Origin: Zea mays
Taxonomy: Eukaryota > Streptophyta > Magnoliopsida > Poales > Poaceae
Direction of reading: 5' to 3'
DNA: 64,000 nucleotides
NCBI RefSeq assembly: GCF_902167145.1
Contig: NC_050096.1
Coordinates: forward strand, 159,959,825 to 160,023,824
The position numbers and the translations under genes were made by a program. The stretch's first letter is position 1; each line of letters starts with the position of its first letter. This document shows positions 33,480 to 45,056 of the stretch, piece after piece. The notes below the pieces were generated by a model. That model saw nothing but the letters and a program-made list of their open reading frames with translations, was not told where the DNA came from and made no database searches.

Positions 33480-36400
33480 AAAAATGTAAAATTAGACACT
33501 CATAATATCACATGCAACACAGAATATCACATACAATACAGATTTCAAACACATTGATATATGTTCATATCACAAATTCACATAAGTCCAAATACATAAG
33601 TTCGCAAATTCACATAAGTCCAAATACATAAGTTCACATCCATAGTACACATTTTTAGTTCACAAGTTCAAACATGTACCAACATATAATGCATTCATAT
33701 TTACATTGAACTTCTATTAAGTCGACTTATCACTCTTTCTAATCTAACTAAAATGAAAAGTGAAGCAATCATTCCAATTCCCTCGCATCCTTTTAGGCAG
33801 GTTTTTGTTGGTTCCAACCTGAAATCAAAATGGAAATTTGTTTAGAATAAGTACATTAGCCTATATAAACACACATAAATGAACATTTGAACTATATAGG
33901 ACAAAAGATTTATCTCCTAGACCATTCTTCCTCACTGATACAAAGTATTGTTTTCAAGAATTAATTTTTTTAGCACTGTTAAAGACTTCTAAGCATGCAA
34001 AATATTACTTTATGTACCAACTCTCAGAAGCTCATCACATAGACCAATGATTGGGAGAAACAAATATTATGGAGGGGTAAAACAAATATTATGCAATGAT
34101 TTGGTAAACAAGGCATTCATAGAAAAAGTAACATGAATTGGCGTAGAAAGAATTTGAGCACTAACAAAAAATACTAGTTTGTGTTATCACAAAAATAACA
34201 AGGATCTATATAAAGAACACTATTCAAGTTATCCACAATGCAGACAAAGATGCAATGTTTCTATGCAGCAAGGTGGCATGCTTTTTTGATAAAAAATATC
34301 GAGTGTACATTAACTCAAAGGAATTAGAAATCACAGGTGTATGTGTTGTACATGCATGTATCAATATTTTACATGTGTACAAATGTTTATGCGGTAGCAT
34401 ATATAGACATGGATATGTTATGATATGATATAAAACATGGGTTGTGTTTTTAGCTAGCACAAGAATGGAGGCTATAACAACTAATTAGAAAAATCACAAG
34501 GTAGATGGCACATTTGAATACTCAGACTCTACGGGTAAATGATTGTAACACCCTAAATCCATCACCTAAAAGCAATCTGGTTAATTTATTAGTTTCCAAT
34601 AGAAAGGACTACTGCAGTTGCATCAGCAAAACTGACTAATGCAATTGCAAACTCAATACATTACCACTTTTAACGTTACACAGGAAGCAGCACAAAAGAA
34701 GTACTGCAGTTTGTTTTCCTACGCAAAAATGAGAAAAATGTTGTGTGCGCTTACGGCAGCTTCGATATTCGCTGGGCACTGGTCATTCAAACTAGAGAGC
34801 ATTGAAATGATTCTCATAACTATACTTTCAACCTGCATTATAAAAGCACACTAATAAATGATTTAAAAAATATAACTCTTTTATGCAATGAGATCATAAA
34901 CAGATATACATAAGACCCAATTGATCTGTAGTAACAAGAGACATAATGTATAGGGCATTAAAAACTTCAACATATATTGCAAGAAATACCTTCTAGTTTA
35001 GTTGCTCGTTCGACTCTTTCAGTGAAAGGTACTCCATGGTCACCACGTCCTTCTCCTGCATGCGTAGTATATATATACAAATAATTAAACAATAGCATGG
35101 AGATGGATATCACCATCACCTGACAGCGGAGAATGGTCACATGTGAGCTCGCCTGCAGCAGTATGATGCATAATAGCATAAGTGTACTCCATCTTGAGAG
35201 GCGGCTATGCTTGCTTACTCGGGGATGTTGACACTGAAATGGACATATTGATCTTCGTGGTATGGTGACTTTTTTTCTTGATTCCTGCAAGATAGATACA
35301 TCACAATTTAGGTAAACATGCAAGTCCCCACAATGTGTTCAATTCACATTTGGCAGTTCACCTAGATGCCAGATAAATTTCCAAGTCATAACACACACGT
35401 AGGAGAATTTGATTGCTCGATCGATTCATAATTTTGTTAGTTCCTCAGACGAAAATAATCTCTACCATCGCTATGTTCCAGAAAACGTTTGGACTAATCG
35501 TTCCATAGACGCATAATAGCAGTGTTACAATCTGTAATTAAAGAGATATTGCACCGGCAAAATAGAACAAAAGTGCACACAATAAGTTACCTTTTCCTCT
35601 CAGAACTACATTTTGACCAGGTTAAGTAGCGTACTTGACCTGTGAGAAAATAGCAAGGTCAATGAAATTATCAAATATAGAGAGAATGAATGATGAAAGT
35701 TAGCTATGTGACAAACATACCTTTAGCACCATATGGGGCGCTCCATGAAATACACATTCAAAATGAAATAAGCTTCCATAGAAGACGAGTTCTTCTATAG
35801 GTTCAATGAATTATAGTTTGCATATATAGCAATGCAACATTATGCATAGATCTAATTGTAAAACTAGTGGAATCACTGGAAGATCGGTGGAGAATATAAA
35901 GGTTCAGAATCAACAGACAGAGAATATATGAATGGAAGATCAATGCAACATTTTGCGTAGACCTCATTGTAGAACTGGTTAAATTAGGGGAAGATGGGTG
36001 CAGATTATAATCTGAATATCTGAATGTGAGATCATTCAAATACACTGATGGCCTTCATATAGTAGTTTGTTGCTGCTATTTGGTTTTCATAATAAGGCAA
36101 TGCAGTTCTGAAAAAGAAATACTACCATTACTTAATGCATATCTTTCTATATTTTATTTGAGATCTTTTCTTATAGCTTCATAGTTTAAGTTGAGAATCA
36201 TTGTTAATGCCACCGTATACGCTCACGTGCTATTCTAGAGAACACCAGAACCAAGTCTAATATGGCTAAATCTGGACAGAAGGTAAAGATAAGTAATGTG
36301 CAGAGAAGAGTGAACATGAATCCTCCCTGCTCGACATGACACCCCCATAGGTTTTACAACAGTTTTAGGCCCTATTTGGAAGCCTGGTATTTGGTCCAAA

Positions 36401-36480
36401 ATTGTAAATTACATGTCTGACGACTCCGCTGAATAGATCTAAAATTACGTATTTGGAGGAACATTGAGCACATTAAATTT
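33480..36480. other. AT-rich core of CACTA-2, no identifiable gene
   Basis: No ORF above about 120 codons and no recognisable domain. It contains a short tandem duplication (33545-33640, cacataagtccaaatacataagttc) and a diverged direct repeat of about 70 bp (35829-35900 and 35938-36012). Captured gene fragments with introns cannot be excluded, but I cannot recognise any. Confidence 0.55.
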
Positions 36481-37827
36481 ACTTACATGTTAGTGTAAAA
36501 TATTTGTAAAATAAAGCATACCTTCTACAACCAGAGGTGGTGACGTTGGCGTAGAACGGCAGGTGGCCGCACGACCGAGACGACGACGGCACCAGCAAGC
36601 TGGGCACACCATCACCATGGCTGGCAGCTGCTTCCTAACGCTATGCGCTGATCGATCCTGAGGTGAGGCAGAGAGGAAGGAAGAACAAGTGGCATCTAAG
36701 AGCCGAACTGAATCTGAGGCTGCTAATAAGAGCACGAGCGGTCAGAGATGGAGCTAGGATATGGGGGGATATCCAAAAACCGCCCACCATTGGCCTATAG
36801 TTTTCTGGACGCGGCGTCGGGGAAGCGCTTGGAGGCGACGCTGTGTTAGGGAGGCACGTGGGGCTGGGCACGAAGCCAGAGAGGCGCTGGAGGCGACGTC
36901 CGGTGGCGGCGACCAAGGAGGCAGGGCACGACGGCGGGGTGGAGGCGCGGGCTGGCGGCTGGCGGCTGGCGGAGGGCGCGCGAGCTGGCGGCTGGCGGAG
37001 GGCGCGAGCGGTAGGTAGCAGGAAAGGAGAGGAAGAGAGACGCACTGGGTTAGGGTTTTAGGTTTTTGGGTTAAGTTCGACGGTGTACACGTGGCCCACG
37101 AATTTAATTTAAGAACGTGGGTACCCACGTTCCTAATAGGTTAAGTTCGACGGTTTTGGCTAGGGCCCACGAACTTAATTTAAGAACGTGGGTACTCACG
37201 TTCTTAAAAAAACCCATTAACTTAACTAATATAAGAACGTCGGTACCCACGTTCTTAACAAAACCCACGAACATTTATCAGTTTCTTGTAGTGCATAGCT
37301 CTAGGATTCCGAGCAGTATGAGCGATGTTGTCCTTGCAAATCAGGCAAAACAGGTGTACTACCTGCCATATCCTCACCCAAGCCTTAGGGCTTGGTGGGT
37401 TGCAATCAAAGTCAACCCACAAGTCGTCGCTCCAGAGAGTGCTGACTACGTGAGTACGAGCAGGGACAACGATGATGTTGTTTTTCAACCAGAAGCGGCG
37501 TCGAATCAAGACATAGCTCACCGATTCCATGTGACCAATGGAGAAGGACTCGAAAATCTCTGTTGCAATTCAAGCGACTTAATTGAAGAACCTAGGTCAA
37601 AGCGCAAACGACCTGTCGTTGTTAGAAGATCAGTAAGGATCCAACGAAATCAAGAGCGTATGAATAAACAACGAGCCGAAGAAGCATCATCGGATGCAGA
37701 TGACTTTTGATTAGTATGTTTCTTTTAGTTAATCAATTAAGCTATGTATTCCAATTTCCACATTATTAATTTTCATATTATTTGTTTCATATACTGTGGT
37801 TTGACATTAATTTATCTACAGTTGAAC

Positions 37828-40426
37828 ATGTTCAAGCATAGGAGATCGAGGAGGAGTGGGGGCAGCGCGGCCAGCGAGGACAGCTCGGGCAGTGGGCTTT
37901 TTCAGGGCACCTCACAGAGCCGACAGAGGCAGCAGCAACTTCTCGACTGTCTAGACGAAGTGCAGGGTGAGGAGGGTGAGCAGGAGACTCCTCAGCAGGA
38001 TGCTCATGTGCAGGGTGAGGAGGGTGAGCAGGATGAGGAGGTTGACCCAATGGGGGCAGGCAGCGCGGGCGACGCGTCAGATGGTTCTACGTCCTTCAGG
38101 TATTATTATGCATATTAGTTTAATTGATATTAGTTTCTAATCATTTCATCATATTGAATTTACTTGTATACTTAGGTATAAGAAGAGCAATGCGCTTGGT
38201 CCGAGACCTGCCGAGAGGAGGCTCATCCGGCCGCATGGAGAATGGTGGGGCTTATTTCTGTTGTGTTAATTTTTTAATGTGAACGTGATTGCACTGGTTT
38301 ACTTGTTTTATTAATGTTTGTAGGTCATGGGAAGACTTGACTTGGGACGGTACAGGCAGACGTCCCAAGGTGAACGCGGTGTTGGGTAGCCTCTGTCGCT
38401 TCTACTACCCTGGCATGGTGGAGCTGAATGGCGAGAGGTTCGCGGCTATGCAGTGGGCTGACTGGGGTCTAAAGGACTATGTCGAGCCAGGGGAGTCAGG
38501 GGAAAGCAGTAGCGGAGGGGGAAGTTCGGAAAAAAAAACGAAGGACTTGTCAGGTGGCTGTGTGGGACGAGTTCTGGGTGAGTTTACTTTCGTATATAAG
38601 CAATTCACTGAATTATTGCTTCTCCTAATCTTACTTTAACTTAACTTCTCCATTGATATGTAGGGGAGGTTCCAATTGCCGGATGACATCGAGGACGATC
38701 AGGCTCAGTGGGCACGTGTGAAGAGGCACTTTCGGAAGTGCGCTGATAAGGTCATCAAGGATGCCATGTACAATGCTCGCATCGCGGCCGTCAACTACTA
38801 CTACAAGAAGATAAAGGGGCAGAAAATGAGCAAAGCATTAGGGGCCAATGAGATCTACCTCACAGAGGAGCAGTACCTGGAGAGCGTTGTGGATTGGCTG
38901 GCGAAGGACATGGAAGCCTGGAGGTGGTTGGCAAAGAGATGGGCGTCGCCTGAGTGGATTGCAGAGTCCAACAAGCACCGTGTCAACCGTGGCACTGAAG
39001 GACCAGGGCATAGGTACGGCGCCGATGGACACCTTGGTACCGCACGCCGCATGGTAAGTATATAAATCAAACTTGTATGTTACATCTATGAAAATTATAT
39101 GGTTTAACTCTTCTTTTTCAAGCAGGAAGCTGAAAGTGGAGTTGCTCCAAGTTTTATGGAGGTTTACGTCCATGGTCACCGTGGCCCTGATCCGGCGAAC
39201 CCTGATGAGCTATGCAGCGAGGCGGCAAGGGAGAAAATGGTAAACAAGTTGTATTTACGAATTAAATTGCATGTTTTGTGTCTAACTCCAACTCTAACTT
39301 TCTTTGCAGAATGCATATGGGGAGGAAATGACTCAACGCCATGGGCCTGATTTCGACTGGATGCATTCAGACTTAGATGCCTCGGCGTTGTACCACAGTG
39401 GTGGGGGTAGAAAGCATGGCAGGTGAGGTGGTTGTCTTTGATTCGACAATTTCATTAACAAGAATGTGTCCACTTAATGGCTCAACTATGTGTATCATGC
39501 AGGTTTGCCTTTGGCACCGGCGTTGTGGAGTACAACAGGACATTAGGTCAAGGGAAAGCATCGTCTTCGGCAGGGAGTTCTCGCTCCTCCAAGTCTGCTC
39601 GAGAGGCTCAGCTGGAGGAGGAGACTCGGGCAGCACAGGAGCAGGCTCGAGCAGCACAGGAGCAGGCTCGAGCAGCGCAGGAGCAGGTTGGACAGCTGAC
39701 GCAGTATATGGCTTCTTATTTTTAGGTAATCCGTCTATCTCATCACGTGCCGTCATTGAATTCAAAGTATAATGTTGCGATTCTAACGTTTCATCCATTT
39801 GCAGGAAATGACTACTCGACTCGGCCCTGATATGAACTTGCCAGCTTTTCGCCCTCCCCAGGTAACACTATCTGAACACTTCAATTCCATAGCAACTCTT
39901 TTTTTTATTATAAAAAATGGCTCGCAGGCACAAGGATGGGGACAGTGGCCAGGACAAGCTCCAGCGTCGCAGCCACAGTGGACTGGTGTTGGGTGGACGC
40001 AGGCACCTCCAGGCACTTGGACACCTCCACCACCCCAAGGATCGCAGCCAGTCCCGGGATGGGTGCCACCGGTCTTCCAGCCACCAGCGGGCTCTCAGCC
40101 ATTTCAAGCGTGGATGGCACCGCCACCGACGGGGTGGGTGCCACCACCTCAGGGGTGGCCAGCACAACAGTACCCGTGGATGCATGCACAGCCTCCTCCT
40201 CACCATGGATCACAGGTGGCGTTCCATGTTTAGTTTTATGCAAATATTGACCAAACACAGCCTTATTTGAATGATTGATGAATTGCAGGGTTCAGCGTCA
40301 CATGCTCAGGGATCGGAGGGTGCTGTCAACGTCCAAGACTTCCTCGTCCATGGTTCTGGAGGGAGTGGCCACCTTCCTGGTGGCGGAGGAGGGAGTGGCC
40401 AAAACTCACATAGCCCGCCGGAGTGA
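37828..40426 (+). CDS. TNPA-like CACTA accessory protein (Transposase_24 type), multi-exon
   Basis: Proposed exons are 37828-38099, 38176-38244, 38324 to about 38576, 38664-39053, about 39126-39239, 39310-39422, 39503 to about 39721, then short exons to the stop at 40424-40426. All have plausible GT-AG borders. The protein starts with a Ser/Gly-rich basic region (MFKHRRSRRSGG). It contains the plant En/Spm Transposase_24 region (YKKIKGQKMSKALGANEIYL, EQYLESVVDWLAKDMEAWRW, GRKHGRFAFG) and a coiled coil built on a repeated AAQEQAR heptad near 39600-39690, and ends in a Pro/Trp/Gln-rich tail (39925-40215). It would bind the subterminal motifs and assist TNP2. Two problems: the reading frame changes across a run of nine A residues near 38530, and the exon ending near 39721 meets a TAG unless spliced just before it. 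It may therefore be mildly damaged. Confidence 0.75.
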
Positions 40427-40682
40427 GTAGTGACTTTGTTTATGGACTATGTATGGATATGTATAGACTTTGTTTATGGTTCTGGAGGGAATGACTTTGT
40501 TTATGTATGGACTATATATGGACTATATGTATGGAATATGTTTGAAACAATTATGTAATTGCTTGTGAATGTTGTTTGTGAAAACTGTATTGTTTGTGAA
40601 ATCTGTATATGTGATTGTGTATATGTTTATTTTGCTGTGAATTAATAAAAGGTGCAGAAAAATCTGTTTTTGGGGGGGTATC

Positions 40683-40975
40683 ATGAATTTTCGTCGGCCT
40701 GGGTGGTGGCCGACGAAAATACGTACCCAGATATTTTCGTCGACCACCACCCAGGGCCGACGAAAATTATGTTCCTATTTTCGTCGGCCTCAGTGGCCGA
40801 CGAAAATAGTCAGCCGACCAACTATTTTCGTCGGCCTTGGGGAAGCCGACGAAAATAAGTCGTTTTCGTCGGTACCGACGAAAATAATTCCCTATTTTCG
40901 TCGAACTTATTTTCGGCGGCTATTTTCGTCGGTTTAGGCTTATTTTCGTGGGTTTTTGGCCCACGAAAATTTAGT
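40683..40975. repeat. CACTA-1 3' subterminal repeat array
   Basis: Repeats of ATTTTCGTCGGCC and its reverse complement, often as close inverted pairs, mirroring 28477-28760. Confidence 0.85.
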
Positions 40976-40992
40976 CGTTTCCTGTAGTGGAG

Positions 40993-41302
40993 AGAGAGGG
41001 CAACGCGAGTCCGAGCAGAGGCCAAGGACGCGAGGAGGGAGATGGATGAGTGGCTGGGCGAGCAGGGCGTGGCAGAAAGCTCCAAACCGGCGCGGCCATG
41101 GCAGAGCTAGGCGCTAGAGAGAGAACGGCGGCGCTGGAGCTCGGTGGAGCAGAGGGCGAGCAGGGACGGCGCGCTGGGAAGAAGACGCGTTCGGGAACAG
41201 GGAGCAGAAGGAGCTACGCGCCATGGGCTAGCAGGAGCTGGGCGTGGCGGGATTTTTTTTGCCCAGGTGCCGAGCGTGCGGCCTGAAGAGAAGGCCTAGG
41301 GC
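40993..41302 (-). repeat. LARD 5' LTR, piece 3 of 5
   Basis: Matches about 6108-6420 of the other LTR, with an indel next to the CACTA-1 site where this copy lacks one unit of the local repeat. It ends with the cctagggc duplication at 41295-41302. Confidence 0.87.
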
Positions 41303-42474
41303 TATAGATGTCCAGAAAGCACGTGACCCGTTAGCCCGGCACGAAGCATGGTTTTTTAGCACGACACGAGCCCGGCACGGCACGGATTTAAGCGGGCCCG
41401 GGCTTAGCCGGCCCGAAGAGCGTGCCGGGCTCGACAGGAATTTGAGCCCGTTGGACTGGCCCGAGCACGGCCCGTTATGAGCCGGGCCTTTAAACCGGCC
41501 CGTTCACAGAACTTCCAAGTTCCAACGGCTCCACAAATAATGGGTTGCCTCCCAACGGCCCAAATAGCGCACTCCGCCGCACGCTCGCAGTGCCTCCCGC
41601 ACTGTGTTATTTAGTCCGTGAGCAAAGACACCGTGGTAACCCTAACCCTAACCCTCTCTCGCTCCTGCGTCCTCTCCGTGCGGCGGCTCCCGGATCCAGC
41701 TCTCGCTCTCAGTCTCTCTCGCTCCTGTGTGCGGCTCATGTGCTCCGGTGCTCTCGGTCCTGTGCGCGGCTGCCTCCGGTGCTCCCTGCTTCTTCTCCGG
41801 CTTGAGAGCTCCGGTACTCTCTGGTCCCTCCTCCCGGCGCGAGCGGATTCTTCTTCGGGTACCGGCAACTGGTGGCGGCGGTGATAGGCACGGCGAAGGC
41901 GTCGGGTAACCGGGCGCTGTTCGTGCCGGCAGAGGGGATGGATCTGCTCGCCCAAATGTTCCTGGAGCCGCCATACTACCCCAGCCTAGACGCCGTCAAG
42001 ACGTTTCTAGCGGATTACTGGGTACAGCAGATAGCGTTGTTTTGCAGGATTTAAAATACTATGCAGGCATCGTAATTTCGTTGGGGCCTTTTGCCCTTTA
42101 GTGATAGAGCGATTCATTTCTATAAGCGATCATGTACTGGTGTTCTACGTAGATAGATGGATTCAGTTAGATAACAGTAAGATCTCTTTATCTCTGAGAA
42201 TTTTTTGTGATGTCAGTTTTAGGTTTTTATGCTAAATATGATTGTGTGTTTTGCGGGCTCGGGCCGGCCCGGTCTAATAAATGGGCCGTGCTATTCGGGC
42301 CAGCCCGGCACGGTCGGGCCTCCACCGTGCCGTGCTCGGGTAGCTGTCTGGGCCCGTCGGGCGGCACGGCACGGCCCGGTTAAGTGATCGGGCTTAACCG
42401 TGCCGGGCTCAAACGGGCCGGGCCAAGTCGTGCTCGGGCTAGGCCGGGCCGTGCCGCCCGTTTGGACATCTATA
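41303..42474. mobile_element. Non-autonomous hAT-like element (hAT-2)
   Basis: 1172 bp with 12-bp terminal inverted repeats TATAGATGTCCA / TGGACATCTATA and a perfect 8-bp duplication cctagggc (41295-41302 and 42475-42482). The 8-bp duplication points to hAT. Both ends are packed with GGCCCGGCACGG-type repeats. No transposase is present. The centre (41540-42060) is less repetitive and carries short ORFs, one including RALFVPAEGMDLLAQMFLEP, that I cannot assign. Confidence 0.88.
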
Positions 42475-42482
42475 CCTAGGGC

Positions 42483-43152
42483 CCCTGCGCGATGGAACAA
42501 AAAAATCTGCGTGCTGCAAAAAAAACTGCGCGACATGGATAAGGAAAATGCAAAACGGTGGAGTGAAAAAAATCAGGAAGAGAGTCACGAGATAGAGATG
42601 GAGTGATATTTTCCATTTTTTTTATTTCTTTTCTCTTTTATAACACAAGTGATACAAATATCTTCAATTCTGAGATCAGGGTTAAAAGAGACATAAACAA
42701 GTTGGATCAGGACGGTATTAGATATAAAATTCGGATAGAATTTAATTTAGCAGATACTCTGGAATTCAGAGGGATTTTTACCAGTTACTTATGTCCGAAG
42801 ATTTGGATCCGGTCGAGAAACGACAGACCGAAATAAACTAGTTTCGGCATCGATAATTTGCTCTGTGATTAGACTGAAATTAGCCGGAACCATATCTGCG
42901 AATGTATACGCGATTTCGTCGCCAAAACAGCGTGCTGAAGGATAAATTGGATCGTAACCTCGCGCACGATTTCTCTCGGACAATGCGCGATTCCGATTAT
43001 TTTGTCCCGAACATTTTAGTCGTCGAGTTCAAATTAATTTGCCCAGGATAAAAATCGCAAGAGTAGGTCGAGCTTCCGAATTCGTATTCGCGCGAGCGAT
43101 GAATTTTAAACGGACACAAGACTCGACATATCGCGAAATAAATGCGCGATAT
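42483..43152 (-). repeat. LARD 5' LTR, piece 4 of 5
   Basis: Matches about 6430-7093 of the other LTR (ccctgcgcgatggaac onwards). It ends with the gatat duplication (43148-43152) at the Gypsy insertion. Confidence 0.88.
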
Positions 43153-43635
43153 TGTCGGGGACCATAATTAGGGGTACCCTCAAGACGCCTAATTCTCAGC
43201 TGGTAACCCCCATCAGCATAAAGCTGCAAAGGCCTGATGGGCACGATTAAGTCAGGGATCAGTCCACACGAGTGACTCGATCACGCTTCGCCCGAGCCTA
43301 GCCTCGGCCAAAGGCAGCCGACCTCGAGAGACTTCCGTCTCGCCCGAGGCCCCCTTTTTATGGCGGACACATCACCGGCTCGCCCGAGGCCTTGGCTTCG
43401 CTCAGAAGCAACCTTGACTAAATCGCCACACCGACTGACCAAATTGCAGGGGCATTAAACGCAAAGGTGGCCTGACACCTCTATCCTGACACGCGCCCCC
43501 GGCAGGGCCGAAGTGACCGCCGTCACTCCACCGCTCCACTGGCCAGTCTGACAGAAGGACAGCGCCGCCTGCGCCACTCCGACTGCAGTGCCACTCGACA
43601 GAGTGAGTCTGACAGGCAGTCAGGCCTTGCCACGG

Positions 43636-44145
43636 CGAACTACGCTCCGCCCGACCCCAGGGCTCGGACTCGGGCTAAGACCCGGAAGACGGCGAACTCC
43701 GCTCCGCCCGACCCCAGGGCTCGGACTCGGGCTAAGACCCGGAAGACGGCGAACTCCGCTCCGCCCGACCCCAGGGCTCGGACTCGGGCTAAGACCCGGA
43801 AGACGGCGAACTACGCTCCGCCCGACCCCAGGGCTCGGACTCGGGCTAAGACCCGGAAGACGGCGAACTCCGCTCCGCCCGACCCTAGGGCTCGGACTCG
43901 GGCTAAGACCCGGAAGACGGCGAACTACGCTCCGCCCGACCCCAGGGCTCGGACTCGGGCTAAGACCCGGAAGACGGCGAACTCCGCTCCGCCCGACCCC
44001 AGGGCTCGGACTCGGGCTAAGACCCGAAAGACGGCGAACTCCGCTCCGCCCGACCCCAGGGCTCGGACTCGGGCTAAGACCCGGAAGACGGCGAACTCCG
44101 CTCCGCCCGACCCCAGGGCTCGGACTCGGGCTAAGACCCGGAAGA
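43636..44145 (+). repeat. 57-bp tandem repeat in Gypsy 5' LTR, nine units
   Basis: Each unit contains ccgcccgaccccagggctcg and actcgggctaagacccgg. The period is a multiple of three, so the array is open in several frames and gives artificial repetitive ORFs on both strands. The 3' LTR has ten units (about 55208-55774). Confidence 0.92.
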
Positions 44146-44685
44146 CGATGAAACTCCGCCTCGCCCGACCCCAGGGCTCGGACTCCGCCCTGGCCTCGGC
44201 CGAACGACTTCCGCCTCGCCCGACCCCTTGGCTCGGGCTCGGCCGCGGCAACAAAAGGCAGACTCAACCTCGGCTTCGGAGGAACCCCCACGTCGCCCTG
44301 CCTAGGGCACAGACCGCCACGTCAACAGGAGGCGCCATCATCATCCTACCTCGAATCGACTCGGGTCACGGAGAACAAGACCGGCGTCTCATCCGGCCAG
44401 CTCCGTCAGAGGGGCAATGATGGCGCTCCACAAGCTCTATGACGACGGCGGCCCCCGGCTCTCTTACGGAAGCAGGACAACGTCAGCAGGGACTCGACCG
44501 CTCCAACAGCTGTCCCTCCATCAGGCTCCGCCGCACCTCCGACAGCCACGACATCACGCCAGCAGGGTGCCCAGATCTCTCCGGCTGCCACATTGGCATG
44601 TACCTAGGGCGCTAGCTCTCCCTCCGCTAGACACGTAGCACTCTGCTACATCCCCCATTGTACACCTGGATCCTCTCCTTACGAC

Positions 44686-44692
44686 TATAAAA
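44686..44692 (+). promoter_or_regulatory. TATA box in Gypsy LTR
   Basis: TATAAAA within cgactataaaaggaagg, about 310 bp before the LTR end. The counterpart is 56315-56321 in the 3' LTR. Sequence and position fit the core promoter for the genomic transcript. Confidence 0.65.
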
Positions 44693-44996
44693 GGAAGGAC
44701 CAGGGCCTTCTCAGAGAAGGTTGGCCGCGCGGGACCGAGGACGGGACAGGCGCTCTCTTGGGGCCGCTCGCTTCCCTCACCCGCGTGGACGCTTGTAACC
44801 CCCCTACTGCAAGCGCACCTGACCTGGGCGCGGGACGAACACGAAGGCCGCGGGACTTACACCTCTCTCACGCTCGACTCCGGCCACCTCGCCTCTCCCC
44901 CCTTCGCGCTCGCCCACGCGCTCGACCCATCTGGGCTGGGGCACGCAGCACACTCACTCGTCGGCTTAGGGACCCCCCTGTCTCGAAACGCCGACA

Positions 44997-45016
44997 GTTG
45001 GCGCGCCAGGTAGGGG
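44997..45016 (+). promoter_or_regulatory. Primer-binding site of the Gypsy element
   Basis: Immediately after the LTR the sequence is gt followed by TGGCGCGCCAGGTAGGG. A TGG start two bases after the LTR end is the expected position and form. I do not assign the tRNA. Confidence 0.7.
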
Positions 45017-45056
45017 CCTGCTGCGTGCTGACGAACAGCTCCCCGTCAAGCTCCAG

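Larger units (their letters stand above)
33010..37293. mobile_element. Non-autonomous CACTA transposon nested in the TNP2 gene (CACTA-2)
   Basis: 4284 bp with perfect 15-bp terminal inverted repeats CACTACAAGAAACTG (33010-33024 and 37279-37293) and a 3-bp duplication cat (33007-33009 and 37294-37296). Subterminal arrays at 33025-33450 and 37070-37278 use motifs (AAGTTCGACGG, AAGAACGTGGGT) different from those of CACTA-1, so it belongs to another family. No transposase or TNPA-like domain is present. The middle (33480-36480) is AT-rich; 36500-37045 is GC-rich and carries short ORFs on both strands that I do not recognise. Confidence 0.92.
29854..37710 (+). pseudogene. tnp2-like: TNP2-type CACTA transposase, interrupted by a stop and by CACTA-2
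   Basis: Start ATG at 29854 (MDGDRRVMYDGW). Proposed exons are 29854-32384, 32467-32584, 32674-33009 and 37297-37710, with GT-AG introns (GTAAGT at 32385, GTTAGT at 32585). CACTA-2 plus one cat duplication splits the third exon. Domains in order: transposase-associated zinc region (CPCNRCENKW), the TNP2/Transposase_21 core (from about residue 300, including VHGRLCCPICMND), a DUF4218-like part (HLIVHLPWEALVGGPVQFRW) and a DUF4216-like part (FFECDWFDAHSGTR), ending in a basic tail. A TAG at 31921-31923 stands where the family usually has Gln before KFEKE. TNP2 would bind the termini and cut the DNA. Removing CACTA-2 leaves the frame open. An additional 5' intron is possible because a ttttgtttag acceptor-like site lies just before the ATG. 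Confidence 0.9.
28463..40989 (+). mobile_element. CACTA (En/Spm) transposon, autonomous-type layout (CACTA-1)
   Basis: 12,527 bp with perfect 14-bp terminal inverted repeats CACTACAGGAAACG (28463-28476 and 40976-40989) and a 3-bp duplication gag. Both ends carry dense subterminal arrays of a TTTTCGTCGGCC-type motif in both orientations. Inside, on the plus strand, are a TNP2 transposase gene (29854-37710) and a TNPA-like gene (37828-40426), the standard two-gene layout of the superfamily. TNP2 has an in-frame TAG and is split by CACTA-2, so this copy is no longer autonomous. Confidence 0.93.
43153..44996 (+). repeat. Gypsy 5' LTR
   Basis: 1844 bp. It includes nine 57-bp repeat units at about 43636-44145 and a TATA box at 44686-44692. 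Confidence 0.93.

Noticed and set aside
41638..41655. ccctaa repeats as a telomere remnant
   Set aside because: Only about three units, and the plant telomere unit is CCCTAAA. More likely a telo-box-like or chance motif inside hAT-2.
43588..44151. 187-codon repetitive ORF (and the 303-codon counterpart at 55160-56071, plus antisense ORFs)
   Set aside because: They are produced by the 57-bp LTR tandem repeat, whose length is a multiple of three. Similar openness in other frames and on the other strand shows they are not genes.
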